Source of the DNA: DAOUMU01 sp034409055
GTDB lineage: Bacteria; Chloroflexota; Anaerolineae; 4572-78; J111
Assembly (NCBI GenBank): GCA_034409055.1
Contig: DAOUMU010000262.1
Span: forward strand, 1-17,939
Reading direction: 5' to 3'
DNA length: 17,939 nucleotides
In this document: one piece after another, positions 1 through 6,801 of the stretch
How positions within the stretch are numbered: the first letter of the stretch is position 1
How the letters are laid out: the number at the start of each line of letters is the position of its first letter
Made by a program: the position numbers and the translations under genes
Notes under the pieces: model-generated
Told to the model about the DNA's origin: nothing
The model's database searches: none
Seen by the model: only the letters and a program-made list of their open reading frames with translations

Positions 1-1
1 C

Positions 2-1063
2 ACCCCGACCGCAACCGGCACACCGAGCCCCACCTCTCCTCCGCCAGCGACCCCGACGCCGGTGGTTCCAACCCAGCCCGATGAGACCGGCGACCCGGCC
101 CCGGCAGAATCCACCGGGCCCACCGGCCAACCTCAAGCCACGCCCCAGATCGAGGCTGATCTGGAGCCCACCCCCCCGCCGGTGTTGACCAGCCGGACCG
201 TGCGCGTTGGTCTGCACGGGCGCAATGCCCTGGATTTTGAAGAACTGGATTATCAACTGATCCAGGAAGCCAAAATAGAGACGTTGAAAATGATGAGCTT
301 CACCAAACCGGAGGTGTTCGCCCGTATTAAGGGGGATAACCCGGATATCGAATTTATTGTCCGCCTTTATGATGACCGCATTAATGCGGACGGCCATCCC
401 ACCCCGGCCGAATTTGCCAGCAAAATGGCCCCCATGATGCAGGGGCTACAGCCCTATGTGACCAAATTTGAAATCGGTAACGAGCCTAATCATGTCCACC
501 GCTACGAGGGATGGGGACCTGAGGATGCCGACGCGGAGAGTTTCACCCAGTGGTTCTTGGAAGTGTACGATTTATTGAAGACGGCCCATCCCTGGGCAGA
601 ACTGGGCTTTCCGGCGCTCGGTACGCCGGATGCGGTTCACCGGGACCGGGCCTGGCTGGAGATCACTCGTGAAGCCATTGAGCGAGCGGATTGGCTGGGA
701 GTACATTGCTACTGGCAAACGCCGCCTGACCAGGCCAGCACCATATTTGATCAGGAACGGGGGCTGTGTTTTAAGTATTATCACGAGCAGTTCCCCGATA
801 AACCGATCGAACTGACCGAGTTCGATAATGACAACGTCATCTACGACCTGCCGCCCCTGTCAGAGGCAGAAATCGCCCAGGAGTATGTTACCTACTACCA
901 GGAACTGTTCAAATATCCCTACATCCGTTCGGCCAGCAGTTTCATTATGTCCTCGCCGGATAGCCGGAATTGGGCCTACTTTGTCTGGCGAACGGAAGAT
1001 GGCCGCTTTAAGCCGGTCGTAAGCGAGGTGGTCAATATGTCCCGTCCTCCGCTGGTTAGGTAA
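2..1063 (+). CDS. Secreted glycoside-hydrolase-like TIM-barrel protein, 5' partial
   Basis: The reading frame is open to the window edge, so the N-terminus, and any signal peptide, lies outside. The first GTG in frame (62) is probably internal, because the codons before it already encode a Thr/Pro-rich linker. After that linker (to about base 190) comes a roughly 290-residue domain. It carries the motif IGNEPN (Glu codon at 482-484) and, further on, ELTEFDN (Glu codon at 818-820). These match the usual acid/base Asn-Glu-Pro and nucleophile Glu positions of clan GH-A (beta/alpha)8 glycoside hydrolases. The exact GH family and the substrate cannot be named by eye. Thr/Pro linkers of this type usually tether extracellular domains to the envelope. 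A glycosyltransferase gene follows 78 bases downstream but has its own promoter. It could also be a non-catalytic GH-like protein. Confidence 0.8.
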   Translation, partial: TPTATGTPSPTSPPPATPTPVVPTQPDETGDPAPAESTGPTGQPQATPQIEADLEPTPPPVLTSRTVRVGLHGRNALDFEELDYQLIQEAKIETLKMMSFTKPEVFARIKGDNPDIEFIVRLYDDRINADGHPTPAEFASKMAPMMQGLQPYVTKFEIGNEPNHVHRYEGWGPEDADAESFTQWFLEVYDLLKTAHPWAELGFPALGTPDAVHRDRAWLEITREAIERADWLGVHCYWQTPPDQASTIFDQERGLCFKYYHEQFPDKPIELTEFDNDNVIYDLPPLSEAEIAQEYVTYYQELFKYPYIRSASSFIMSSPDSRNWAYFVWRTEDGRFKPVVSEVVNMSRPPLVR

Positions 1064-1073
1064 TTCCCAATTT

Positions 1074-1102
1074 TTGTAACTCATTCTTAACCGTGCTATA
1101 CT
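1074..1102 (+). promoter_or_regulatory. Sigma70-type promoter for the glycosyltransferase gene
   Basis: A -35 box TTGTAA (1074-1079) and a -10 box TATACT (1097-1102) are separated by exactly 17 bases, in the gap after the GH-like gene. The expected transcription start, about 1109, coincides with the most upstream possible TTG start of the glycosyltransferase. This argues that translation begins further down, at 1142 or 1148, behind the AGGGAG at 1135-1140. Confidence 0.65.
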
Positions 1103-1141
1103 ACTCGCTTGTTTGCGGCTCAGCTTAAGTCGTTAGGGAGT

Positions 1142-2707
1142 ATGATCTTGTCCATTCTAATTGCTATCTACGTCGTAGTAGCGTTATTCCTGGCCGTTTA
1201 TGCCTTTAATGCCTGGGTGCTCACCGCGCTTTATCTGAAACAGCGGCGGAATCATGCCCATCCTGCTGGCCCAGCCCTAAAAGCAGGCGCGAGTATGGAG
1301 GCGGACCTGCTGCCGGTGACGGTGCAACTGCCTATCTTTAATGAGGCCCTGGTGGTGGAACGCTTAATTGAGGCGGCGGTGCGGCTCGATTATCCGGTTG
1401 ACCGGCTGCAAATCCAGGTCCTGGATGACTCCACGGATGAAACCACGGCCATTGCCCTGGCCCGGGTCGAACATTACCGCCAACAGGGCTTTAACATCGA
1501 ATTGATTCATCGCCGTGACCGGACCGGTTTTAAGGCGGGTGCACTCAAGCAAGGCTTAGAAACGGCCACCGGCGAATTCATCGCCATCTTTGATGCCGAT
1601 TTTGTGCCGAATCCCGATTTTCTGAAGCAAACCGTGCCCCACTTTGCGGCCAATCCGGGCCTGGGCCTGATCCAAACCCGTTGGGGTCATCTCAACCGGT
1701 CTTACTCGCTGCTCACCGCCGCTCAGGCCCTGGCTCTCGACGGCCATTTTTGTATTGAGCAAACCGCCCGTAACCGGAATGGGTTGTTGATTAATTTTAA
1801 CGGCACGGCCGGGGTGTGGCGGCGGGAATGTATTGCCGGGGCTGGGGGCTGGCAGGGGGATACCATTTCTGAGGATTTTGACCTGAGCTATCGGGCCCAA
1901 TTGGCCGGCTGGCAATGTCTCTTTTTGCCCGACGTGGTGGCCCCGGCGGAAATCCCCCCCCAATTGGCCGCCTTTAAACGACAGCAGTTCCGCTGGGCCA
2001 AAGGCTCCATGCAGTGTCTGAAAAAATTGGGCTGGCGGGTGTTCCGCTCTTCACTGACCTGGCTGGCCAAGTGGCAGGCCCTGGTCCATCTAAGCAGCTA
2101 CCTGGTTCATCCGCTGATGGTGACCCTGGCCATCATCACCCCCATTTTGATCGCAATGGGGGGCACCGCCAATATCCGCTTTCCCCTGGTTTATCTCAGT
2201 CTGGTCAGCCTGGGGCCACCCTTTCTCTACGCCGTAGCCCAGATGTCCCTTTACCCCACCCGCTGGAGACAACATTACCGGGCCATGCCCCTGTTAATTT
2301 TATTGGGCAGTGGGGTGGCCTTGAGCAACACCAAAGCCGTGATCGAGGCCCTGCTGGGGGTCGGCAATGTGTTCCGCCGTACCCCCAAGTTTAAGGTGAT
2401 CTCTGCCGCCGACCGTTGGCAGGGCAGTGTTTACCGGTTGCCCCTGGACGGCCTGGTCCTGGGCGAATTGGCTCTCAGTCTCTATTCCCTCCTGGGAGCC
2501 TGGTTGGCCGCCACCAACGGCAACCAATTTGCCGTCCCCTTTATTTTGTTGTACGCCTTTGGATTTGGCTACGTCAGTTTGTTGGGGTTATGGGATGCCC
2601 GCCTCGGGCTACAGGGTTGGCTTAAGGCTCACTTCGGGCAGACGCTGAACGTTAAACGTTCCAACGTTAAACGCTCAAATATTCAAACCTTCAACGTGCA
2701 ACGTTAA
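1142..2707 (+). CDS. Processive family 2 glycosyltransferase (cellulose/mannan synthase-like), membrane protein
   Basis: About 521 residues. One N-terminal membrane helix (about 3-32) is followed by a cytosolic GT-A domain and about four or five C-terminal membrane helices. The family 2 signature is complete: LDDSTD (D95, D96), the DxD motif FDADF (D151, D153), the SED catalytic acid region (E244, D245) and QQFRW (Q281, R284, W285). Enzymes with this set add sugars processively from nucleotide-sugars. The region around HRRDRTGFKAGAL resembles CslA-type glucomannan synthases and their bacterial relatives, but the sugar cannot be read from sequence. Start choice: ATG at 1142 lies one base after AGGGAG (1135-1140), while TTG at 1148 has better spacing; TTG at 1109 sits at the predicted transcription start and is unlikely. 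The last 20 or so residues are encoded by AACGTTAAACG repeats and look like non-functional tail sequence. Confidence 0.9.
   Translation: MILSILIAIYVVVALFLAVYAFNAWVLTALYLKQRRNHAHPAGPALKAGASMEADLLPVTVQLPIFNEALVVERLIEAAVRLDYPVDRLQIQVLDDSTDETTAIALARVEHYRQQGFNIELIHRRDRTGFKAGALKQGLETATGEFIAIFDADFVPNPDFLKQTVPHFAANPGLGLIQTRWGHLNRSYSLLTAAQALALDGHFCIEQTARNRNGLLINFNGTAGVWRRECIAGAGGWQGDTISEDFDLSYRAQLAGWQCLFLPDVVAPAEIPPQLAAFKRQQFRWAKGSMQCLKKLGWRVFRSSLTWLAKWQALVHLSSYLVHPLMVTLAIITPILIAMGGTANIRFPLVYLSLVSLGPPFLYAVAQMSLYPTRWRQHYRAMPLLILLGSGVALSNTKAVIEALLGVGNVFRRTPKFKVISAADRWQGSVYRLPLDGLVLGELALSLYSLLGAWLAATNGNQFAVPFILLYAFGFGYVSLLGLWDARLGLQGWLKAHFGQTLNVKRSNVKRSNIQTFNVQR
2648..2705 (+). repeat. Short direct repeats encoding the glycosyltransferase C-terminal tail
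   Basis: AACGTTAAACG occurs at 2648-2658 and again at 2663-2673 (period 15), with degenerate copies (TCAAAC, TTCAACG, AACGTTAAAG) up to the stop codon. They encode the odd tail NVKRSNVKRSN and onwards. The pattern looks like intergenic repeat sequence that the reading frame has run into. Confidence 0.7.
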
Positions 2708-2714
2708 AGAGTTC

Positions 2715-2910
2715 GTAACTACTCAGCCTGATCACGCAGCATCCTGAGTAGCGCGAAACAACGTGGAGCGCGTATCGAAGGGTGCGGGGTTGCCCAGACT
2801 CGTCTCAAAACCCGCACCCCCTTCGGCCTGGCTCAGGACAGGCTTCGATACGACTTCCGCTACGCTCCAGTCTACTCAGGATGCTAGATTCGGTTGGCCT
2901 GAGTAGTTAC
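2715..2910. repeat. Nested inverted-repeat element (about 196 bp)
   Basis: Several nested complementary arms fold this gap into one large imperfect hairpin. The outer arm GTAACTACTCAG (2715-2726) pairs with 2899-2910. GCATCCTGAGTAG (2739-2751) pairs with 2872-2884, and CGTATCGAAG (2771-2780) with 2843-2852. A GGGTGCGGG-type arm near 2780-2790 pairs with AACCCGCACCC near 2809-2820. All arms but the innermost are perfect. No credible gene is present in this interval. The structure is typical of a small non-autonomous, MITE-like element lacking a transposase, though no target-site duplication could be confirmed by eye. Confidence 0.75.
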
Positions 2911-2935
2911 CACGCAACACGCAACACGCAACACG
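2911..2935. repeat. 7-bp tandem repeat (CGCAACA)n
   Basis: Three and a bit copies of CGCAACA follow directly after the inverted-repeat element and end six bases before the stop codon of the aminotransferase on the other strand. The same word, CACGCAACACG, appears in the hairpin on the other side of that gene (4127-4163). Confidence 0.75.
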
Positions 2936-2941
2936 ACCTGG

Positions 2942-4102
2942 CTAGCCGTGCCGGCGGGCAAAGTTGGCGATACGTTCCAGGGCCTGCTCGATTTTTTCGT
3001 AAGCGGTGGCGTAAGAGCAACGCACGTAGCCGGCCCCGCCAATACCAAAAGCCCGGCCCGGAATAACGGCCACCCGCTCCTCCTCCAGGAGCCGCTCGGC
3101 AAATTCAGCATCGTCCATACCGGAACCCCGGACAGAAGGAAAGGCATAAAAGGCCCCGTGAGGCTCAAAACATTTCAGGCCGATGCTGTTCAACCCATCC
3201 ACGATTAAACGCCGGCGGCGATCATACCTTTGGCGCATTTCCTCAATAGCCGGTTCCCCTTGCGCCAAAGCGATTAAGGCAGCCTCCTGGGCCGTTGTCG
3301 GCGGAGACATAATGGTGTATTGGTGAATTTTTTTCATCGCTCCCAGAATTTCAGGGGGAGCGGCCGTATAGCCCAGCCGCCAGCCGGTCATGGCATAGGC
3401 TTTGGAAAAGCCGCCCAGCAAAATGGTGCGCTCCCACATATCCGGCAGCGAGCCAAAACAGGTATGCTCGATCCCGTACACTAAGCGGTCATAAATCTCA
3501 TCAGAAACGACCAAAATATCATACTTCTGGGCCACCCGGGCAATCGCTTCCAGGGTTTCACGCTCAAGCACCGCCCCGGTCGGGTTGTTAGGGTAGCCAA
3601 TGAGCAGGGCCTTCGTCCGGCGGGTAATGGCCGCTTCAACCTCCTCAGCCGTTACCTGAAAATTATTTTCCACCCGCGTCGCAATAGGCACCGGCGTGCC
3701 CCCGGCCAGGCTGACCTCAGCCGCATAGGAAACAAAGCAAGGCTGGGGCACAATCACTTCATCGCCCGGGTTGAGAATGGCGGTCAGGGCCAGATACATC
3801 GCCTCAGACACGCCGATGGTAATCAATATCTCCAGGGCCGGGTCATATTCAACCCCGTACAGCCTGTTCAGGTGTTTGGAAATGGCCGTGCGCAGTTCAA
3901 TGGTCCCACTATTAGAGGTGTAATGGGTCTGACCGGCCTGCAGCGAGGCGATCCCGGCCTCGATGATCGGCTGCGGGGTCACGAAATCCGGCTCACCAAT
4001 GCCTAACGAAATAACATCATCCATCGTAGCCGCAATATCAAAAAAGCGGCGAATGCCAGACGGCGGAATTTGTTGGACTCGATTAGAAATAAATGAACGC
4101 AT
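2942..4102 (-). CDS. PLP-dependent class I aminotransferase (fold type I, aspartate/aromatic type)
   Basis: About 386 residues, the normal length for the family. It should transfer the amino group between an amino acid and a 2-oxoacid in the cytosol. Visible landmarks, numbered from the ATG: a GIGEPDF N-terminal motif, YPNNPTG (N173, PLP ring contact), SDEIYD (D201 for the pyridine nitrogen, Y204), GGFSKAYAMTGWRLGY with the Schiff-base lysine K234, and R361 in the C-terminal CSYA region for the substrate carboxylate. The substrate (aspartate, aromatic or other) cannot be fixed from these residues. The ATG at 4102 is preferred over TTG at 4108 because GGTGA lies six bases before it. It follows the last domain-X gene in the same direction after about 60 bases, so co-transcription is possible; a palindrome lies between them. 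Confidence 0.93.
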   Translation of the reverse strand: MRSFISNRVQQIPPSGIRRFFDIAATMDDVISLGIGEPDFVTPQPIIEAGIASLQAGQTHYTSNSGTIELRTAISKHLNRLYGVEYDPALEILITIGVSEAMYLALTAILNPGDEVIVPQPCFVSYAAEVSLAGGTPVPIATRVENNFQVTAEEVEAAITRRTKALLIGYPNNPTGAVLERETLEAIARVAQKYDILVVSDEIYDRLVYGIEHTCFGSLPDMWERTILLGGFSKAYAMTGWRLGYTAAPPEILGAMKKIHQYTIMSPPTTAQEAALIALAQGEPAIEEMRQRYDRRRRLIVDGLNSIGLKCFEPHGAFYAFPSVRGSGMDDAEFAERLLEEERVAVIPGRAFGIGGAGYVRCSYATAYEKIEQALERIANFARRHG

Positions 4103-4126
4103 AATCAATCACCATCGTGTTACCTG

Positions 4127-4163
4127 TTACGTGTTGCGTGCCAAAAGAACACGCAACACGTAA
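4127..4163. repeat. Perfect 14-bp hairpin between aminotransferase and domain-X gene
   Basis: TTACGTGTTGCGTG (4127-4140) is perfectly complementary to CACGCAACACGTAA (4150-4163), leaving a 9-base loop. It begins immediately after the stop codon of the upstream minus-strand gene. There is no T-run after the stem on either strand, so a classical intrinsic terminator is not supported. It may still stabilise a 3' end, or may simply be a repeat element, since its arm matches the tandem repeat at 2911-2935. Confidence 0.8.
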
Positions 4164-4164
4164 T

Positions 4165-4659
4165 TTAACGCAGTAGCTTGGCCAACTGATGGGGGCTGTA
4201 AACCATTACCCCATAAATATGTTGCATCAATCGAGCCAACTGCTGCATGTAACCAATCATCGCCAGCCGCTGTTTTTTGATGAAACGCTTCGATGCAACA
4301 TCTGGCGCGGCGGTCCGTCTTTGTTCAGCCTCGTTGTCTAAGCCGGTGACCAGATTTTCAAGGTAAATATTGGCTCGCCGGGTTAAACGCTCGATTTCAG
4401 CCCCGGCCACTTGCAGGCAGGCCTCATCCAGATAGGCCAGGACGATGTTATTGGCCTGATCGCTTGTTTGAGCCTCGGGCGGAATACCAACCGGCACCGG
4501 GGCCGTGCGCTCGACCCCTCCCTGCTGAATTTTAAGGACGTGCTCGGCCGCGGCAAAGAGCCATTCCAACTCAGTATTGACAATCTCCTGAGCCTCCACC
4601 CCCAGAGATAGCGGGACGATTACCTTATCCTCAATTTCTTTGGCCAGATCGGCGAACAT
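4165..4659 (-). CDS. Stand-alone domain-X protein (fourth gene of the TIR/Clp_N cluster)
   Basis: 164 residues, no known function recognised. The whole protein is one copy of the domain shared by all four genes of the cluster. Its order is: a short strand VIVPLSL; helix VNTELEWLFAAAEHVLKIQQG; motif PVPVGIPPEA followed by ANN; a long helix ending in LVTGLD; and the C-terminal signature LARLMQHIYGVMVYSPHQLAKLL. No signal peptide or membrane helix is seen, so it is probably cytosolic. GGAGG lies ten bases before the ATG and supports the start. By eye the closest relative is the C-terminal part of the Clp_N fusion just upstream, from which it is separated by about 250 bases filled with three hairpin repeats. 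A helical adaptor or self-association role is inference only. Confidence 0.75.
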   Translation of the reverse strand: MFADLAKEIEDKVIVPLSLGVEAQEIVNTELEWLFAAAEHVLKIQQGGVERTAPVPVGIPPEAQTSDQANNIVLAYLDEACLQVAGAEIERLTRRANIYLENLVTGLDNEAEQRRTAAPDVASKRFIKKQRLAMIGYMQQLARLMQHIYGVMVYSPHQLAKLLR

Positions 4660-4683
4660 GTTTTAGTTTCCTCCCCTTTAGCC

Positions 4684-4912
4684 CTGTAGCTGGCGCATCC
4701 CTATGCGCCAGCGGCCAGGCATAGGGCTGCCTTGCCTACGTTTACCCTGGAAACTTTAGTACTGTAGCTGGCGCATCCCCATGCGCCAGCGGTCAGGCAT
4801 AGGGCAGCCTTGCCTACGTTTTGCCCTGGAAACTTTAGTACTGTAGCTGGCGCATCCCCATGCGCCAGCGGCCAGGCATAGGGCTGCCTTGCTACGTTTA
4901 CCCTGGAAACTA
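4684..4912. repeat. Three tandem copies of a 78-79 bp palindromic repeat
   Basis: Copies start at 4684, 4762 and 4841. Each contains the perfect 9-bp hairpin CTGGCGCAT / ATGCGCCAG with a 4-base loop (CCCT in the first, CCCC in the others). A smaller hairpin of the type AGGCA-tagggc-TGCCT follows, then ACCCTGGAAACT. The copies differ by only a few bases, so the array is recent or kept uniform. The third copy runs into the stop codon of the Clp_N-X gene (4910-4912). The array fills the gap between the third and fourth domain-X genes and should be transcribed with them, where it could affect mRNA stability or reduce expression of the last gene. Confidence 0.85.
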
Positions 4913-6136
4913 GTCAAAAAGTTTAGCCAGCTTCTGGGGACTGTGAACCCTCACCCCGTAAACCTCCTGCATTAACGCGGCTAACTCCTGGGTACACGTA
5001 ACCACCCCTTCGTATGTGGCCTTGATTCGATGCTTTAAGGCCACATTGGGCCCCGTTTCCTCGCCCAATTCAGCCTGCTGGTCCAATAGGATGTTCAGGT
5101 TTCTCAAATGGATATTAATCCGCCTGATAATGCTCTCGATTTGCTCCTCAAAAATCGCTCCGGCCGGGGACAAGAAGGTTAAGGTTTCAAATGCAATGAC
5201 CGTATTGTTCGCCTCCTGGTCTCTTTGAGCTTGGGCCGGAATATCAACCGGGACCGGCCCGGTGAAATCAGCCACCCCTTGTTGGATCTTGAGATAATGG
5301 TCAGTGGCCGTGAAGAGCCATTGCAGGTCGGTATTGATTAGCTCCTCCTCCTCCTCTTCTAAACCCAGGGGCGTTACCACGTTGGCCATGATAATCCCCC
5401 CCAGCAGGCCAGGACTCCCCGGCTTCTTCTTTAACCCTCCCACACTACATCTCTGTAAGCCGGCCCTATCAGGAGGCCGTTGTCCACCCTTAGCCACGGA
5501 GGCATGGGTTACAGCCGTAGTTTCTCCGGGCAACCCAGGTCTGCCCCTGGCTTTACTGACTGCCTGGGGAGTAATCCCCAGTCTATTTAATGGTTGAGCC
5601 ATCTCTATCTTCGCCGCAGCCATAACCGCCAGCGTATGGGCCGTATGGCACCTGCTTTCATCCTGTGAGTTAGCCAGGGCCAACCCCTCATTCAGTAAAA
5701 TCACCATCTCTGCCCCCAGGGGGATCCGTTCCCCGTTGTCGGCCACAAAGTCAAATTGTGCCTCACCGGCCAGGCGCTCGGTGGCTATTCTCTCCACGTA
5801 TCGTTCAAAGCTGGCCCAATTAAAGCCTCGCTCTCGACTGAGTTCCCGCAGTAACCGGTGCGCCTCTACCTCGGGCATTTTTAAGAAAGCCAGCAACAAG
5901 ACTTCCACGCTCATCACCTGCTTGTTCTTGTGACCCATCAGTAAGGCCGCCCGGTTAAGAGCCTGCGTTAAATCTTCAGCCGGGAGTTCGGTCGACAGCG
6001 TGCGACGTGGGGCAGGTTGGGAGGGAGTAACGGTTTCTTTTGTCTCATCTCCGGATTTTTCAGGAGACATTTCAGGGGGCAAAGTGCCCCCTAACAGTTT
6101 GATTAAAACTACCCGTAATTTGTGAAATAAGTTCAT
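4910..6136 (-). CDS. Clp_N (double ClpR repeat) fused to domain X
   Basis: About 408 residues from the ATG at 6136, which is preceded by AGGGAG four bases upstream and a second copy further up; a TTG at 6175 is less likely. Order: a short hydrophobic/basic N-terminus (about 1-18); an acidic/Thr/Pro linker; a Clp_N-like region with two helical repeats at about 55-118 (QALNRAALLMG, VEVLLLAFL) and 138-196 (AEMVILLNEGLALA, LAVMAAAKI, LNRLGI); a basic Gly/Pro linker; and domain X at about 253-408 (INTDLQWLF, PVPVDIP, YGVRVHSPQKLAKL). In ClpA and ClpC the Clp_N domain binds substrates or adaptor proteins. Here there is no AAA+ ATPase domain, so it should bind peptides or partners without unfolding them. 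The fold call is by motif and hydrophobic pattern. The segment GG-hydrophobic-NVVT before domain X also occurs in the TIR fusion. Confidence 0.72.
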   Translation of the reverse strand: MNLFHKLRVVLIKLLGGTLPPEMSPEKSGDETKETVTPSQPAPRRTLSTELPAEDLTQALNRAALLMGHKNKQVMSVEVLLLAFLKMPEVEAHRLLRELSRERGFNWASFERYVERIATERLAGEAQFDFVADNGERIPLGAEMVILLNEGLALANSQDESRCHTAHTLAVMAAAKIEMAQPLNRLGITPQAVSKARGRPGLPGETTAVTHASVAKGGQRPPDRAGLQRCSVGGLKKKPGSPGLLGGIIMANVVTPLGLEEEEEELINTDLQWLFTATDHYLKIQQGVADFTGPVPVDIPAQAQRDQEANNTVIAFETLTFLSPAGAIFEEQIESIIRRINIHLRNLNILLDQQAELGEETGPNVALKHRIKATYEGVVTCTQELAALMQEVYGVRVHSPQKLAKLFD

Positions 6137-6201
6137 TCTACTCCCTACTCCCTGGTCAGAGATTTTCTTGCTCAACGTGCAAAAATTTCATAGCCAAGGT
6201 A

Positions 6202-6777
6202 CTACTGGTCTTCCAGGTACTCAACCAGTTGGCCGGGGCTGGTCACCAGAATACCGTAGGCATCGTTCATCAACTCGGCCAGTTCCTGCAGGGTGTTGGC
6301 GATCTGAAGTTGTACGGTTCTGATCGTGTTTTGCAGGCGCAGGTCACCTTTGCTGGCTGCCCCCAACTCAGTCTCTCTGGCCAGCAAACGTTTCAAGTTT
6401 CTCAGGTAAGTATTGATTTGCCGCAACTGGGACTCGAGCCAAACTTCAACATTCCGCTGCCAGCGCGTATCGACCTGGCCGTGCCAGTCCTTGGTATCCT
6501 CAAATATTGAGTTTTTGGGCCGATCCAGGAGCCGGTTATTCGCTTCAGGCGACCTTTCCGCCTCCGCTGGGACGGGCACAGGCACGGCTTGGCTCCGGTC
6601 AACTTCATCCCGGCAAATCTTTAGCAGATGGTCCGCCGCGCTAAAGAGCCACTTCAACTCGCTGCTAATAAACGCCTGGTCCGCTTCCTCCAGATCAAGG
6701 GGCGTAATCAGGTCGGTCTTGATCAGAGTTTCCAGGACAATTGACTCTTCGAATTGCTTTTTTCCAAAACTTGGCAT
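6202..6777 (-). CDS. Stand-alone domain-X protein (second gene of the TIR/Clp_N cluster)
   Basis: 191 residues, unknown function. After about 20 N-terminal residues it is a single copy of the shared domain: LITPLDL; SSELKWLFSAADHLLKI; AVPVPVPAEA with ANN; a helix-rich middle with YLRNLKRLLARETELG; and LAELMNDAYGILVTSPGQLVEYL. A Lys/Trp/Asp-rich insert of about 25 residues follows the ANN motif and is absent from the other copies. The start is ATG with AAAGG eight bases upstream. The gene begins 24 bases after the TIR gene stops, so the two are almost certainly co-transcribed. By hand count it shares about 31 of 54 aligned positions with the TIR fusion around the WLF/PVPV block, more than with the other copies. 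No signal peptide or membrane segment is seen. Confidence 0.75.
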   Translation of the reverse strand: MPSFGKKQFEESIVLETLIKTDLITPLDLEEADQAFISSELKWLFSAADHLLKICRDEVDRSQAVPVPVPAEAERSPEANNRLLDRPKNSIFEDTKDWHGQVDTRWQRNVEVWLESQLRQINTYLRNLKRLLARETELGAASKGDLRLQNTIRTVQLQIANTLQELAELMNDAYGILVTSPGQLVEYLEDQ

Positions 6778-6801
6778 CAGATTAACCTTTCGACAATGGG
6801 T

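Noticed and set aside
1109..1141. TTG at 1109 as start of the glycosyltransferase
   Set aside because: The promoter at 1074-1102 puts the transcription start at about 1109, and the only ribosome-binding site lies at 1135-1140.
2782..3066. Plus-strand open frame of 94 codons
   Set aside because: It runs through the inverted-repeat element and into the antisense of the aminotransferase; no motif is present.
4127..4163. Intrinsic terminator after the last domain-X gene
   Set aside because: The stem is perfect but no T-run follows on either strand, so it is reported as a hairpin repeat instead.
4684..4912. Possible CRISPR array
   Set aside because: The 78-79 bp units are contiguous with no unique spacers, each unit is itself palindromic, and no cas gene is present.
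6137..6175. TTG at 6175 as start of the Clp_N fusion
   Set aside because: ATG at 6136 has two AGGGAG sequences just upstream, and the extra 13 residues show no conserved feature.
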